A stretch of DNA of 64,000 nt from Oscillospiraceae bacterium (GCA_017532355.1 JAFXJK010000058.1:1-64000); one strand, 5' to 3'. Shown: positions 36,129-45,395, numbered from the stretch's first letter. The notes: generated by a model not told the origin, from the sequence alone. Numbers and translations are program-made.

Positions 36129-37295
36129 ATGTATAACGTAAGACTTGTAAATAAGATTTCTTCAAACGGCCTTTCCCGTTTGCCGAAGGAAGAATTCACC
36201 TGCGGCGCAGACGTTGCAAACCCCACAGCTCTTCTCGTCCGCTCTGCAGACCTTCACTCTGAAGAATTCAACCCGGAGCTTCTCTGCATCGCCCGTGCAG
36301 GCGCAGGTGTCAACAACATTCCGCTTGACCGCGCAGCAGAGGCAGGCATCGTTGTTTTCAACACACCGGGCGCTAACGCAAACGCAGTCAAGGAGCTTGT
36401 TCTCACAGGCCTCTTCCTCGCATCAAGAAAGATAGTCGAGGGTATCGAGTGGGCAAAAACGCTTAAAGATAGCGGCGACGAAGCTTCTAAGCTCGTTGAA
36501 AAGGGCAAGGGCCAGTTTGTCGGTCCTGAAATCGAGGGTAAGACGCTCGGCGTAATCGGCCTCGGTGCTATCGGCGTCCTCGTTGCAAACGCTGCAGAAC
36601 GCCTTGGTATGAACGTTCTCGGTTATGACCCGTACCTCTCCGTTGACGCGGCTTGGAGCGTATCGCGCAACATCCGCCACTGCACAGACATCAACGAGAT
36701 TTACGAAAAGAGCGATTATATCACAATCCACGTTCCGGCAACACCCGAAACCACGGGTATGATCAACTCTGCTACAATGTCCATTATGAAGGACGGCGTA
36801 AGAATACTCAACTTCGCTCGCGGAAGCCTTGTAAACACAGCCGATATTTTAAAGGCTATCGAAGAGGGCAAGGTTGCAAAGTACGTTACAGACTTCCCCG
36901 AGGCTGCTCTTATCGGCGTCGAGAACGTCATCGCAATTCCGCACCTCGGAGCCTCCACTCCTGAAAGTGAAGAGAACTGCGCAGTTATGGCAGTTGATGA
37001 GCTCAAGAACTACGTTCTCAAGGGCAACATCAAGAACTCCGTAAACTTCCCGACGGTTGTAATGCCAAAAAGCGGCGATTGCAGACTTTGCATTCTCCAC
37101 AGAAACGTTCCGAACGTAGTTAACAGCATCACATCCGCAACGAGTGCGGCAGGGCTCAACATCGCAAATATGCAGAACGCTTCAAAACGTGACTGGGCAT
37201 ATACGATGATTGACATCGACGGTGACGTTTCGGACGACATTGTCGAAAAGGTTTCAGCTCTTCCGGAAGTTGTCCGTGCGAGACTTATAAAGTAG
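36129..37295 (+). CDS. serA: D-3-phosphoglycerate dehydrogenase
   Basis: NAD-dependent first enzyme of serine synthesis. The 388 residues have the catalytic domain, the NAD motif GVIGLGAIGVLVANAAERLG, DPYLSVDAAWSV, the catalytic His in AIPHLGASTPESEENCA, and a C-terminal ACT-like regulatory part (about 310-388) that may sense serine. It is of the shorter type, without the extra ASB domain. AGGAGG lies before ATG 36129, which is 12 bases after serC. The next feature downstream is a cobalamin riboswitch that belongs to the next operon. Confidence 0.95.
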   Translation: MYNVRLVNKISSNGLSRLPKEEFTCGADVANPTALLVRSADLHSEEFNPELLCIARAGAGVNNIPLDRAAEAGIVVFNTPGANANAVKELVLTGLFLASRKIVEGIEWAKTLKDSGDEASKLVEKGKGQFVGPEIEGKTLGVIGLGAIGVLVANAAERLGMNVLGYDPYLSVDAAWSVSRNIRHCTDINEIYEKSDYITIHVPATPETTGMINSATMSIMKDGVRILNFARGSLVNTADILKAIEEGKVAKYVTDFPEAALIGVENVIAIPHLGASTPESEENCAVMAVDELKNYVLKGNIKNSVNFPTVVMPKSGDCRLCILHRNVPNVVNSITSATSAAGLNIANMQNASKRDWAYTMIDIDGDVSDDIVEKVSALPEVVRARLIK

Positions 37296-37332
37296 TTAAA
37301 AGAAGCTTTTTTCATAAAATTTAATATTCACA

Positions 37333-37512
37333 CAGAGTGTCGTCCATGCCGTTTGGGTATGGTCGGTGGAAAGGGAACACGGTGAGAACCCGTGACGATA
37401 CCAGTCGCTGTATGTGTCCGTTTATGCTCGTTGACGAAAGTCAGTCATTGGGAAACTGAGAAGGCAGAACATAAACTATGAGGCACGAGCCAGAAGACCT
37501 GCTTTGATGCTT
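37333..37512 (+). promoter_or_regulatory. Cobalamin riboswitch aptamer
   Basis: The conserved core AAAGGGAACACGGTGAGAAC (37370-37389) continues into CCGTGACG, and the B12-box-like GAGCCAGAAGACCTGC is at 37487-37502. A P2 hairpin CCATGCC/GGGTATGG lies at 37344-37362. These are hallmark cobalamin riboswitch elements. The riboswitch lies just upstream of the SLH/DUF4430/ECF operon and controls it. The exact class (AdoCbl or MeCbl) was not resolved. Confidence 0.9.
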
Positions 37513-37617
37513 TTCCGTCCGTGCATTTGCATAGGAAAGGCAGATTTGTAAAGTGCTTTGAGTAGTTTTCCTCAAGGCTTTACTCGCTTTGCAAATTGTG
37601 AAGCTCACGGAAATACT

Positions 37618-37655
37618 GCCGTGGCAACCGTATCGGTTGCCACGGCATTTTATTT
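37618..37655 (+). terminator. Riboswitch expression-platform terminator
   Basis: The 13-bp perfect stem GCCGTGGCAACCG/CGGTTGCCACGGC with a TAT loop is followed by ATTTTATTT. It lies between aptamer and start codon, so B12 binding likely forces early termination. Confidence 0.88.
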
Positions 37656-37684
37656 CAAAATAAAAAAAGGAGAAAAAAGAAAAA

Positions 37685-40462
37685 ATGAAAAAGTTAACGG
37701 CAGCAATACTTTGCATAATTATGGTACTCTCGCTGGTGTCGGGAGTATCTTATGCGACAGATGAAAACATAAGCGTTACGGTAAGGTTTGACGCGGCCAC
37801 TGTTGCGGCGGATATGGATACGCTATATTCCGACCTTCTTGCGTCGGGTATAATCAACGGAGAGACGACAAACCTCCCGTCTGATATAACGGTAACCGTC
37901 GCAAAAGGCTCGAGCGTAAAGGCGGTTATTGAAGAAGCGCAGAAAGAATGTGCATTTACGATAGAAGGTCTTTCAGAAAACTATATCACGCAGGTTGGAT
38001 TTGTCGGAAGCGACGTGCTTGAGAACCTCGTAAGCATCCCCGTCGGCGATTATATGAGCGGAAACGTCTTTTCTTCGGCAGGTTGGAGCTTTTCACTTGA
38101 CGGCGCAGCCCTCACGTCCGGAATTGATGCCGCAACTGTGGGAAACGACGGCGCAGTTATCGAGGGCCGCTTTGGACTTTATACAGGCTGGGACGAAAAC
38201 TGGAACGCGATAAACTATGACAGAAATTTCCTTGCAAGCTACGCAGAGTTAAAAGAACTCGCAGAGCGTACTGTCAATACGGACAATTTCAGCGAAGAAC
38301 AGAAGCAGAAATTTGAAACAGAAAAAGCAGAATGCCTGGCTCTCCTTTCTGAGATTTACAATGAAGCGTGCCTCAACGACGAGGTCTCCGCTCTTCTCAG
38401 GGAAGCACACCCCACCTTCAAAACGGGCGGCGGTATGTGGATTGGTTATATTGAGAAAAAGGGAGAAGCTCTTTACGGAGCAGATTCACCGACAGAGAAG
38501 ATGGAGAGTGCAAATAAGGAACTCTCTACAGCAACCACACCGACTGACGAGAGCGTTATTGCGGACAAGGAGAGAATTGATACACTTCTCGGAAACATCG
38601 CAGGGGCATACACCGAAAAAAACTCCTGCTGGGAAGTAATGGATATGGGCGCATACAAAAAGTATGCATCCGAAACGGATAAAGTTCTCTCTGAAACTGC
38701 AACGAAAGAATTTGTGAAAGAGAGCATTGCGGATATCGCAGGAACCGACAGAGATTCAGATCTCACAAAGGCAATTCTTGCCCTTACGGCAACAGGAAAG
38801 GACGCGACAAAGCTCTATAAGGAAAACAGCAACACTCCGATAAGCGCAATTTCAAAGCTTAACGCCGCAGAACAGTCAACAAGCGTTTGGAGCGCACCGT
38901 ACACACTTGCAGCATATAACCGCGAGGAATACGCAAACCGCGAAAAGGAAATCGCGCTTGTAAACGCGCTTCTCGCATCGCAGGGGGAGAACGGTGAATG
39001 GGATGAGTTTGGTACAATTGATACTACCGCAAATGCAATCGCAGGCCTCGCGTTCTATATGGATGACGAGGACGAAGAGGTAAAGACAAAGGTAAATGAA
39101 GCGATAGAAAAAGCTCTTGAGTATTTATCAACACAGCAGAACGCAGACGGAAGTTTTTCCGATTCATGGTCGGGAGCAAACTCAAACTCAACGGCAATGG
39201 TCGCAATCGCGCTTGCAGCGGCAGGTGTGGATACTGAAAATGACGCACGTTTTATAAAAAACGGTAAGGGCATAATTGACGGACTTCTCACATTTGCACT
39301 TTCCGACAACAGCGGTTTCGGGCACACAAACAACACCGCATTGAGTGATTACTCAACCGAGCAGGGTTTCCGCGCTCTCATCGCGCTTGCAGGAGCTATA
39401 AGGGCAGGTGCGGCGTATAACGTATATGACTTTAACGGAATTACGCTTACCCCGGCACGTGAAGCAGGTGAGACCACAGGTGGAGGAAGCTCGTCCGAGC
39501 CGTCAGGAGACGATATTTCGGTCTCGCTCACAATCAAGGCGGATAGCGAATATTGGCTTCGCGGATATAACGTAATACTCCCGGGTAAGAGTGCTTGCGT
39601 ATATGACGCGTTCGTAAAAGGGTGCCGCGAAAACGGCATAACCTACAAAGGCTCGGACAATGGATATATTTCCGCAATAACAAAAGACGGAAAAACTCTT
39701 GCCGAGCGTGATAATGGTCCGAATTCGGGATGGCTTTATAAGCTTAACGGCATTTCTCCGCTTGAGGGGACTCGCGAATGTGCAATCGAAAACGGCGACA
39801 GCATTCAGTTCTATTATACAAAGGACTACACAAGTGAGCCGGGGTCGGGAGCTTGGCGTGACGAAACAGAGAATGAAGATCTGAAGACAGAAGAAGAGAA
39901 CGTCCCTACCGAAAAGATTACGTTTGCAGACGTTTCTGAAAATCACTGGGCGGCAGAATATATAGAAGAACTTGCCAAAAAGGGAATTTTAAACGGCAGA
40001 GGTGATATTTTTGCACCGGAAGACAAGATAACCCGTGCCGAGTTTGTTACAATTCTCTCAAGAATAGAAAACGAAGATGTCTCGGGCAAAGTCGTGTTTG
40101 AAGATGTAAGTGAAAGTGCATGGTATGCAAAGAGTGTCGCGTGGGCTTATGAAAATGGCATAACAAACGGTATAAGCGATACCGTATTTGCACCGGGAAA
40201 GAACATTACACGTGAAGACATGGCGGTTATGATTGTAAGATACGCCGCGTTGAAAGAAGAAGTACTTAAGGAAGAAAACTCCGCGAAAACCTTCTCCGAC
40301 GAGGCGGATATTGCAGGTTATGCCCTTGATGCTGTCAAAAAAATGCAGGTAGCAGGTATCATATCAGGATTAAGTGACGGTTCATTTGCTCCGAAGCGTT
40401 TTGCAACCCGTGCAGAGACCGCAAAAATGATAAGTATTTTGCTTTCGGTGATTGAAAAATGA
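37685..40462 (+). CDS. SLH-anchored protein with alpha/alpha repeat and DUF4430 (intrinsic-factor-like)
   Basis: A 925-residue exported surface protein. Residues 1-24 are a signal peptide. Residues about 28-170 look like a degenerate DUF4430-like domain (SAGWSFSLDG, then GAVIEGRFGLYTGW). Residues about 185-345 are helical. Residues about 350-585 resemble prenyltransferase/squalene-oxidase-type alpha/alpha repeats (LLASQGENGEWDEFGTIDTT, LSTQQNADGSFSDSW, YSTEQGFRALIALAGA). Residues 611-715 are a good DUF4430/transcobalamin-C-like domain (NSGWLYKLNGISPLEGT, ENGDSIQFYYT). Residues 745-925 are three SLH modules. In animals, intrinsic factor and transcobalamin combine an alpha/alpha barrel with such a beta domain to bind B12. 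Together with the upstream cobalamin riboswitch and downstream ECF genes, a corrinoid-capturing role is inferred. Stop and next start overlap (ATGA). Confidence 0.88.
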   Translation: MKKLTAAILCIIMVLSLVSGVSYATDENISVTVRFDAATVAADMDTLYSDLLASGIINGETTNLPSDITVTVAKGSSVKAVIEEAQKECAFTIEGLSENYITQVGFVGSDVLENLVSIPVGDYMSGNVFSSAGWSFSLDGAALTSGIDAATVGNDGAVIEGRFGLYTGWDENWNAINYDRNFLASYAELKELAERTVNTDNFSEEQKQKFETEKAECLALLSEIYNEACLNDEVSALLREAHPTFKTGGGMWIGYIEKKGEALYGADSPTEKMESANKELSTATTPTDESVIADKERIDTLLGNIAGAYTEKNSCWEVMDMGAYKKYASETDKVLSETATKEFVKESIADIAGTDRDSDLTKAILALTATGKDATKLYKENSNTPISAISKLNAAEQSTSVWSAPYTLAAYNREEYANREKEIALVNALLASQGENGEWDEFGTIDTTANAIAGLAFYMDDEDEEVKTKVNEAIEKALEYLSTQQNADGSFSDSWSGANSNSTAMVAIALAAAGVDTENDARFIKNGKGIIDGLLTFALSDNSGFGHTNNTALSDYSTEQGFRALIALAGAIRAGAAYNVYDFNGITLTPAREAGETTGGGSSSEPSGDDISVSLTIKADSEYWLRGYNVILPGKSACVYDAFVKGCRENGITYKGSDNGYISAITKDGKTLAERDNGPNSGWLYKLNGISPLEGTRECAIENGDSIQFYYTKDYTSEPGSGAWRDETENEDLKTEEENVPTEKITFADVSENHWAAEYIEELAKKGILNGRGDIFAPEDKITRAEFVTILSRIENEDVSGKVVFEDVSESAWYAKSVAWAYENGITNGISDTVFAPGKNITREDMAVMIVRYAALKEEVLKEENSAKTFSDEADIAGYALDAVKKMQVAGIISGLSDGSFAPKRFATRAETAKMISILLSVIEK

Positions 40463-41151
40463 GAAAGAGATTGATATTGCTCATTTTAGCTCTCGTATCC
40501 GCAATAGGCATTGTGTTCTCTCTGTGCGCTTGTGATAAAAGCGCGCAGAGCCCATCGGCTCCGACGGAAGGGAAAAGAGCAGAAGAGCCAACTGTTGTGG
40601 AGACAGAGGGGCCTGAGATTGAAATTCAGCAAGAAACGGCACAGCCGGAAGTTAAGACAGAAAAGAAGCCTGAGCCGAGAAAGGAAGAACCGTCTCTGCC
40701 GCAAAAAGAAGAAATACCGCAAATTCCGGTATCTGAAGAAGGAAAGGAAAAGGCAAACACTTGCCTTATTTCGGTAAGTTGTGATACAATTTTGAAAAGG
40801 CCGGAGCTTCTTGCCGAAGAAAAAAGGGAACTTCTTCCAACAGACGGAAAAATCCTTGACGTGCGCGAAGTGACCTTTGAAGAAGACGAAAGCGCCTTTG
40901 ACATACTTCTGCGCGTATTGAAGGAAGAAAAAATCCACATAGAATTTATGGAGACTCCGCTTTATGACAGCGTGTACATCGAGGGAATAGGCAATATTTA
41001 CGAGATGGACTGCGGAAAGCTCTCAGGCTGGATGTACAAGGTGAATGGAAACTTTCTGCAGGTAAGCTCTTCTGCATATCAGCCAAAGAGCGGTGATGAA
41101 ATCGAATGGGTTTATACCTGTGATGCAGGAAAGGATATCGGCGGACAATAA
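40459..41151 (+). CDS. DUF4430 lipoprotein
   Basis: A 230-residue lipoprotein. The signal ends at lipobox LCAC (Cys25), followed by a long Pro/Glu/Lys-rich linker (about 30-100) and a C-terminal DUF4430/transcobalamin-C-like domain (about 100-225; FEEDESAFDILLRVL, GKLSGWMYKVNGNF, KSGDEIEWVYTCD). It would sit on the outer leaflet of the membrane, one domain copy closer to the transporter than the wall-anchored protein. It overlaps the preceding gene by ATGA and is followed by EcfT after about 24 bases. It could hand the corrinoid to the S component; that is inference. Confidence 0.87.
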   Translation: MRKRLILLILALVSAIGIVFSLCACDKSAQSPSAPTEGKRAEEPTVVETEGPEIEIQQETAQPEVKTEKKPEPRKEEPSLPQKEEIPQIPVSEEGKEKANTCLISVSCDTILKRPELLAEEKRELLPTDGKILDVREVTFEEDESAFDILLRVLKEEKIHIEFMETPLYDSVYIEGIGNIYEMDCGKLSGWMYKVNGNFLQVSSSAYQPKSGDEIEWVYTCDAGKDIGGQ

Positions 41152-41175
41152 GAGTTTTTAGAAAGGAGAGTGAAT

Positions 41176-42051
41176 ATGCGAGCGTTTAAAGACTACCATC
41201 CGATTGTGAATTTAATATATTTTCTCGCGGTGATTGGCTTTTCTGTGGTGTTTATGCACCCCGTCTGCATCGCGATTTCTCTCTCCTGCGCTCTTGTTTA
41301 TTCGGTAATCCTCCGCGGACGGAGAGCGGTGGTTCTGTCGCTTGGTATGATGCTTCCGCTATTTATATTTACTGCGCTGTTAAATCCCGTCTTCAACCAC
41401 GCAGGAGCAACGGTGCTTGCGTATCTTCCCGACGGAAATCCGCTGACGTTAGAGTCGCTTCTCTACGGGCTCTGCTCGGCGGGGATGCTCGTGTCGGTGA
41501 TATGCATCTTCTCGTGCTTTGGCACAGTTGTATCGGGAGAAAAGTTTATCTATCTTTTTGGACGAATCCTGCCGAGTATTGCCCTGCTTATCAAAATGAC
41601 GTTTCGGTTTGTTCCGCTGTTTGCAAGGGAGATAAAAGAGGTTTCCGATGCACAGAAAGGAATAGGCAAAGGTGAGAACACCTCACTTCTCCAAAAGGCG
41701 CGCTCGGGAATATCGGTGCTCTCGGTCATGATAACAAAAAGCCTTGAGAACGCCGTGGAGACTGCATCTTCGATGAAGAGCCGAGGCTACGGAAGCGGAA
41801 AGAGGACAGCGTTTTCAAACTACAAGTTTTCTTCAAGTGACGGAACAATCCTCGGTGCCACCGTCTTACTTTTCGCGCTTATTCTTTTTGGCGCCGCCCT
41901 CGGAGAAAACTCCGCGCAATTCTTCCCGAAAATAAAAATTACCCCCATAACGTGGGAGAATGTCGAATTTTTCATAGCATATTTTATTCTTTCGGCTCTG
42001 CCGATGGTAATTGAGATAAAGGAGGTGTGGAGATGGAAAAAATCAAGGTAG
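41176..42051 (+). CDS. ECF transporter transmembrane component EcfT
   Basis: A 291-residue CbiQ/EcfT-family membrane protein with several hydrophobic segments. The family signature around the coupling helices is present (SSMKSRGYGSGKRTAFSNYK). EcfT links the ATPases to the substrate-binding S component. A GTG at 41170 is in frame, but AAGGAG spaced 7 bases from ATG 41176 fixes the start. The C-terminus overlaps the fused ATPase gene by 19 bases, so the proteins are made together. Confidence 0.92.
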   Translation: MRAFKDYHPIVNLIYFLAVIGFSVVFMHPVCIAISLSCALVYSVILRGRRAVVLSLGMMLPLFIFTALLNPVFNHAGATVLAYLPDGNPLTLESLLYGLCSAGMLVSVICIFSCFGTVVSGEKFIYLFGRILPSIALLIKMTFRFVPLFAREIKEVSDAQKGIGKGENTSLLQKARSGISVLSVMITKSLENAVETASSMKSRGYGSGKRTAFSNYKFSSSDGTILGATVLLFALILFGAALGENSAQFFPKIKITPITWENVEFFIAYFILSALPMVIEIKEVWRWKKSR

Positions 42052-44426
42052 AAAATTTAAGCTTTACTTATCCGGGGGAAAGCTCTCCTGCGCTTTCGGG
42101 AATAAATCTTTCGGTTTTGTCAGGTGAGTTTGTTACCGTCTGCGGAAAATCAGGCTCGGGAAAATCGACTCTTCTCCGCGCCCTGAAGCCGTCCCTCACG
42201 CCTCACGGCAAAGCTTCGGGAAGTGTTTTCCTTGACGGGAAAAGAGTTTCGGAGCTTACCTCTCGCGAGGATGCGGAAAAGCTCGGCTTTGTGTTCCAGA
42301 ACCCCGAAAACCAGATAGTTACGGATAAAGTTTGGTCAGAGCTTGCGTTCGGGCTCGAGAGCCTTTCTTACGCTACGGATGAGATACGGCTTCGCGTTGC
42401 GGAAATGGCGTCGTTCTTCGGGCTTTCCGACGTGTTCCACAAAAATGTTTCCGAACTTTCGGGCGGAATGAAACAGACGCTCGCTCTCGCAATCGTTATG
42501 GCGACATCCCCCGAGATTCTCATCCTTGATGAGCCGACGAGCCGCCTCGACCCGATAGCGGCGAAGAAGTTCCTTGAAACCGTTCACAGGTTAAACCGCG
42601 AGCTCGGCGTGACGGTAATTATAAGTGAGCATAACCTCTCTGAGGTTTTTCCGCTCTCTGACCGCGTTGTGGTTATGGAGGACGGCGAAATTTCTGCCGA
42701 TTCCGCACCGAGTGAGATTGGAGAGCTTTTGGAAAACGCAAAGAGCGAGATGTTCCTTGCACTTCCGACGCCTATACAGGCGTATCACTCAAAGAAGAGC
42801 GCCCTCCCGTGCCCGATTACGGTGCGAGAGGGAAGAGCGTGGCTTTCTGAAATGAAAAAGGACGAGGCGTGGAAGTCTCAGGATGAGCCGAAACACCTCG
42901 GCAAGCGTGTTTTGGAAGTAAAGGATGTTTTCTTCCGCTATGAGAAAAACTCGCGTGACGTGTTACGGGATTTTTCCGTTTCCATAAATGAGAGCGAGAT
43001 TTACGCAATCGTCGGAGGAAACGGCGCAGGCAAGACGACCGCGCTCTCGGTAATTGCAAACATCCGCAAAGTGCAGAGCGGCGAGGTTACGGTCGCAGAC
43101 GGGAAGAAGCTTTTAATGCTTCCTCAAAATCCGCAGCTTTTATTTGTCCGCAATACGGTAGAGACAGACCTTTACGAAATAATAAGAGACGACAAAGCTC
43201 TGACAGAAACGGAAAAGAAAGAAAAGGTCTCTGAAATGATGGAGCTTTTCGGGATATCGCATCTCCGTGACCGCCACCCGTACGACCTTTCAGGCGGCGA
43301 GCAGGAGAAGGCGGCACTTGCAAAGGTGCTTCTCGCATCTCCCGATATTCTCCTGCTTGACGAGCCGACAAAAGGTCTCGATGCCCATTTCAAGCGCGAA
43401 CTCGGCGAGCTTTTCAAAGAGCTTTCAGAGCGCAGAATCACAATCCTTATGGTCACGCACGACATTGAGTTTGCGGCAAGATATGCAACGCGTTGCGGAA
43501 TGTTCTTTGACGGCGCGATTGTGAGCGAGGGCGAGCCGCGCGAGTTCTTTAGCTGTAAGAACTTTTACACGACTGATGCGGCGAGAATGGCGCGAGGAAT
43601 GCTCGATTCGGTACTTCTTACCGAGGATATTATTTCCGCAATCGGCGGTGAGGAGCGAGTTTTCGCTCCGAAAAAAGAAAAGAACTTTCTTTCTTCAAAA
43701 AGGGAAGAAAGCAAAGCTTTTGAGACGAAGAAAAAAACGAACAAAATGAGCGTAGCCTTGTCTTGTATAATCTTTCTGATTCTTATTCCGCTTACTGTAT
43801 TTTTCGGAATGAAATATCTTGACGACAGAAAGTATTATTTCATAAGCATTTTGCTCATAATTGAAACCCTTATCCCGTTTTTTGTAATGTTTGAAAAACG
43901 AAAACCGCGAGCAAAGGAAATTGTAATTGTCGCGGTAATGTGCGCACTTGCCGTTATCGGCCGTGTTGCGTTTGAGGCGATTCCGCAGTTTAAGCCCGTC
44001 GCGGCAATCGTCATAATCTCGGGCATTATGCTCGGCGGAGAGTCGGGCTTTCTGGTTGGTGCGCTGTCTGCGTTTGTATCGAACTTCTTCTTCGGACAGA
44101 CGCCGTTTACGCCGTGGCAGATGTTTGCGTTCGGCCTTATAGGTTTCATATCGGGAATTTTATTCAGAAAAGGTATGCCGAAAAACAGAATTTGGGTTTG
44201 CCTCTTCGGCTTTTTCGCAACGTTCATAATATACGGCGGAATATTAAACCCCGTTTCCGTAATTCTCGGTCAGCCAAACCCGACGGCGGAAATGTTCCTT
44301 ACGGCTTATGTAACGGGCTTTGCGTTTGACATCGTCCACTCTCTTGCAACGGCGACATTTCTCTTCTTCATTGCAAAGCCGCTTGCAGAAAAACTCTCTC
44401 GCATCAAGAAAAAATACGGAATATGA
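42033..44426 (+). CDS. Fused EcfA-EcfA'-S component of an ECF transporter (probable corrinoid)
   Basis: One 797-residue polypeptide. The first ABC ATPase (about 1-240) has Walker A GKSGSGKST (38-46), signature LSGGMKQ (142-148) and Walker B ILILDEP (162-168). The second (about 290-520) has GGNGAGKTT (328-336), LSGGEQEK (419-426) and ILLLDEP (439-445). A charged linker (about 540-572) leads to a membrane S component (572-797) with about six helices (GRVAFEAIPQFKPVAAIVII, GALSAFVSNFFFGQTPFTPW). Separate A, A' and S genes are normal; fusing all three is unusual. The S component resembles those often annotated riboflavin-type, but the B12 riboswitch and DUF4430 genes point to cobalamin. GGAGG before ATG 42033 decides the start. 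Confidence 0.9.
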   Translation: MEKIKVENLSFTYPGESSPALSGINLSVLSGEFVTVCGKSGSGKSTLLRALKPSLTPHGKASGSVFLDGKRVSELTSREDAEKLGFVFQNPENQIVTDKVWSELAFGLESLSYATDEIRLRVAEMASFFGLSDVFHKNVSELSGGMKQTLALAIVMATSPEILILDEPTSRLDPIAAKKFLETVHRLNRELGVTVIISEHNLSEVFPLSDRVVVMEDGEISADSAPSEIGELLENAKSEMFLALPTPIQAYHSKKSALPCPITVREGRAWLSEMKKDEAWKSQDEPKHLGKRVLEVKDVFFRYEKNSRDVLRDFSVSINESEIYAIVGGNGAGKTTALSVIANIRKVQSGEVTVADGKKLLMLPQNPQLLFVRNTVETDLYEIIRDDKALTETEKKEKVSEMMELFGISHLRDRHPYDLSGGEQEKAALAKVLLASPDILLLDEPTKGLDAHFKRELGELFKELSERRITILMVTHDIEFAARYATRCGMFFDGAIVSEGEPREFFSCKNFYTTDAARMARGMLDSVLLTEDIISAIGGEERVFAPKKEKNFLSSKREESKAFETKKKTNKMSVALSCIIFLILIPLTVFFGMKYLDDRKYYFISILLIIETLIPFFVMFEKRKPRAKEIVIVAVMCALAVIGRVAFEAIPQFKPVAAIVIISGIMLGGESGFLVGALSAFVSNFFFGQTPFTPWQMFAFGLIGFISGILFRKGMPKNRIWVCLFGFFATFIIYGGILNPVSVILGQPNPTAEMFLTAYVTGFAFDIVHSLATATFLFFIAKPLAEKLSRIKKKYGI

Positions 44427-44427
44427 C

Positions 44428-44464
44428 AAAAACGGCACTTTGGAAATTTCCAAAGTGCCGTTTT
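44428..44464. terminator. Bidirectional terminator after the ECF operon
   Basis: AAAACGGCACTTTGG and CCAAAGTGCCGTTTT form a long stem with T/A-rich flanks on both sides, between convergent genes. Confidence 0.9.
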
Positions 44465-45271
44465 CTATACGAAGGTTTTCCGGTACATTTTCGGTGAAGA
44501 GCCCATTTTCTCGGCAAAGCGTCTTGAAAAATAAAATTGGTCGGAAAAACCAAGTCTTTCGCTTATCTGCATAATGAGAAGATTGCTCTCTCTGAGCAGG
44601 CGCGATGCTTCGGCAAAAACGAGATTATCGATATATTCGCCAACGGACATCATAAGCTCGCTTCTGAAATGCTTGTTGAGCGTACTTGGGCTTATCATAC
44701 AATGCTCCGCAATGGTTTTCGTTGTCAATGATACGGAGAGATTTTGCCTGATGTGGTGAATTGCTTCCAGAACGCACGGAGACAGGTTTCGCGTGTTCAG
44801 CTCAACACCGTGCCTATCGACTAAATCGAGAAGGATTTCATAAACACGCTGCCTTATTCGGAGACTCTCACAAACCGAGCGACAATCGAGACCGTTTGAA
44901 AAAAAGCCGAGGTCGCGTGCATCTGCCTTTATCTCGCAGATTTTCGAGCATTGATGGAATAAATCGATTCCGTCAATGTCACACAGACTGAAATGGAAAT
45001 AAAGGTGGTCCATATTTCCGTCGCAGGAGAAATCAAAGGAAAGCCCTGCGGGCAGCAGGTACCAGTTTCCCTCTTCGAGAAAAACATCTTCCGTATCGTT
45101 GACGGTTATGCAACATCTGCCGCTGACAATGTAAAAGAGACGCGAATAGCAAGGGTTGTGCACCTTGCCTTGCCAATGCGTGTCAACTTGAGCCCGTCCG
45201 TAGTATATAAGGCGCAGGTGAACCTGATTGATGTTCTGGCAAAGAAATTGGTTTAATAATGTGCTGTACAT
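44465..45271 (-). CDS. AraC-family transcriptional regulator (unknown-substrate cluster)
   Basis: A 268-residue regulator. The N-terminal cupin (YSRLFYIVSGRCCITVND, GNWYLLPAGLSFDFSC) is followed by two helix-turn-helix units (SLTTKTIAEHCMISPSTLNK; LIMQISERLGFSDQFYFSRR with SSPKMYRKTF at the end). A TTG at 45277 is in frame, but GGAG spaced 8 bases from ATG 45271 fits better. It is divergent from the 45.4-50.4 kb operon, separated by 124 bases, and is the likely activator of those genes. Confidence 0.9.
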   Translation of the reverse strand: MYSTLLNQFLCQNINQVHLRLIYYGRAQVDTHWQGKVHNPCYSRLFYIVSGRCCITVNDTEDVFLEEGNWYLLPAGLSFDFSCDGNMDHLYFHFSLCDIDGIDLFHQCSKICEIKADARDLGFFSNGLDCRSVCESLRIRQRVYEILLDLVDRHGVELNTRNLSPCVLEAIHHIRQNLSVSLTTKTIAEHCMISPSTLNKHFRSELMMSVGEYIDNLVFAEASRLLRESNLLIMQISERLGFSDQFYFSRRFAEKMGSSPKMYRKTFV

Positions 45272-45304
45272 ACTCAAAACTCCATGTTTTTGTCGGTTTT
45301 TCCA

Positions 45305-45333
45305 TTGTTTAATGCATATTTGTCCGATATACT
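45305..45333 (+). promoter_or_regulatory. Promoter of the 45.4-50.4 kb operon
   Basis: TTGTTT (45305-45310), 17 bp, TATACT (45328-45333). Confidence 0.6.
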
Positions 45334-45395
45334 AAAAATAGCACAGAGAAAGAAAAAAAGCAAGTAAATTTTAAAAGAAAAGAGAGGAAATTACA

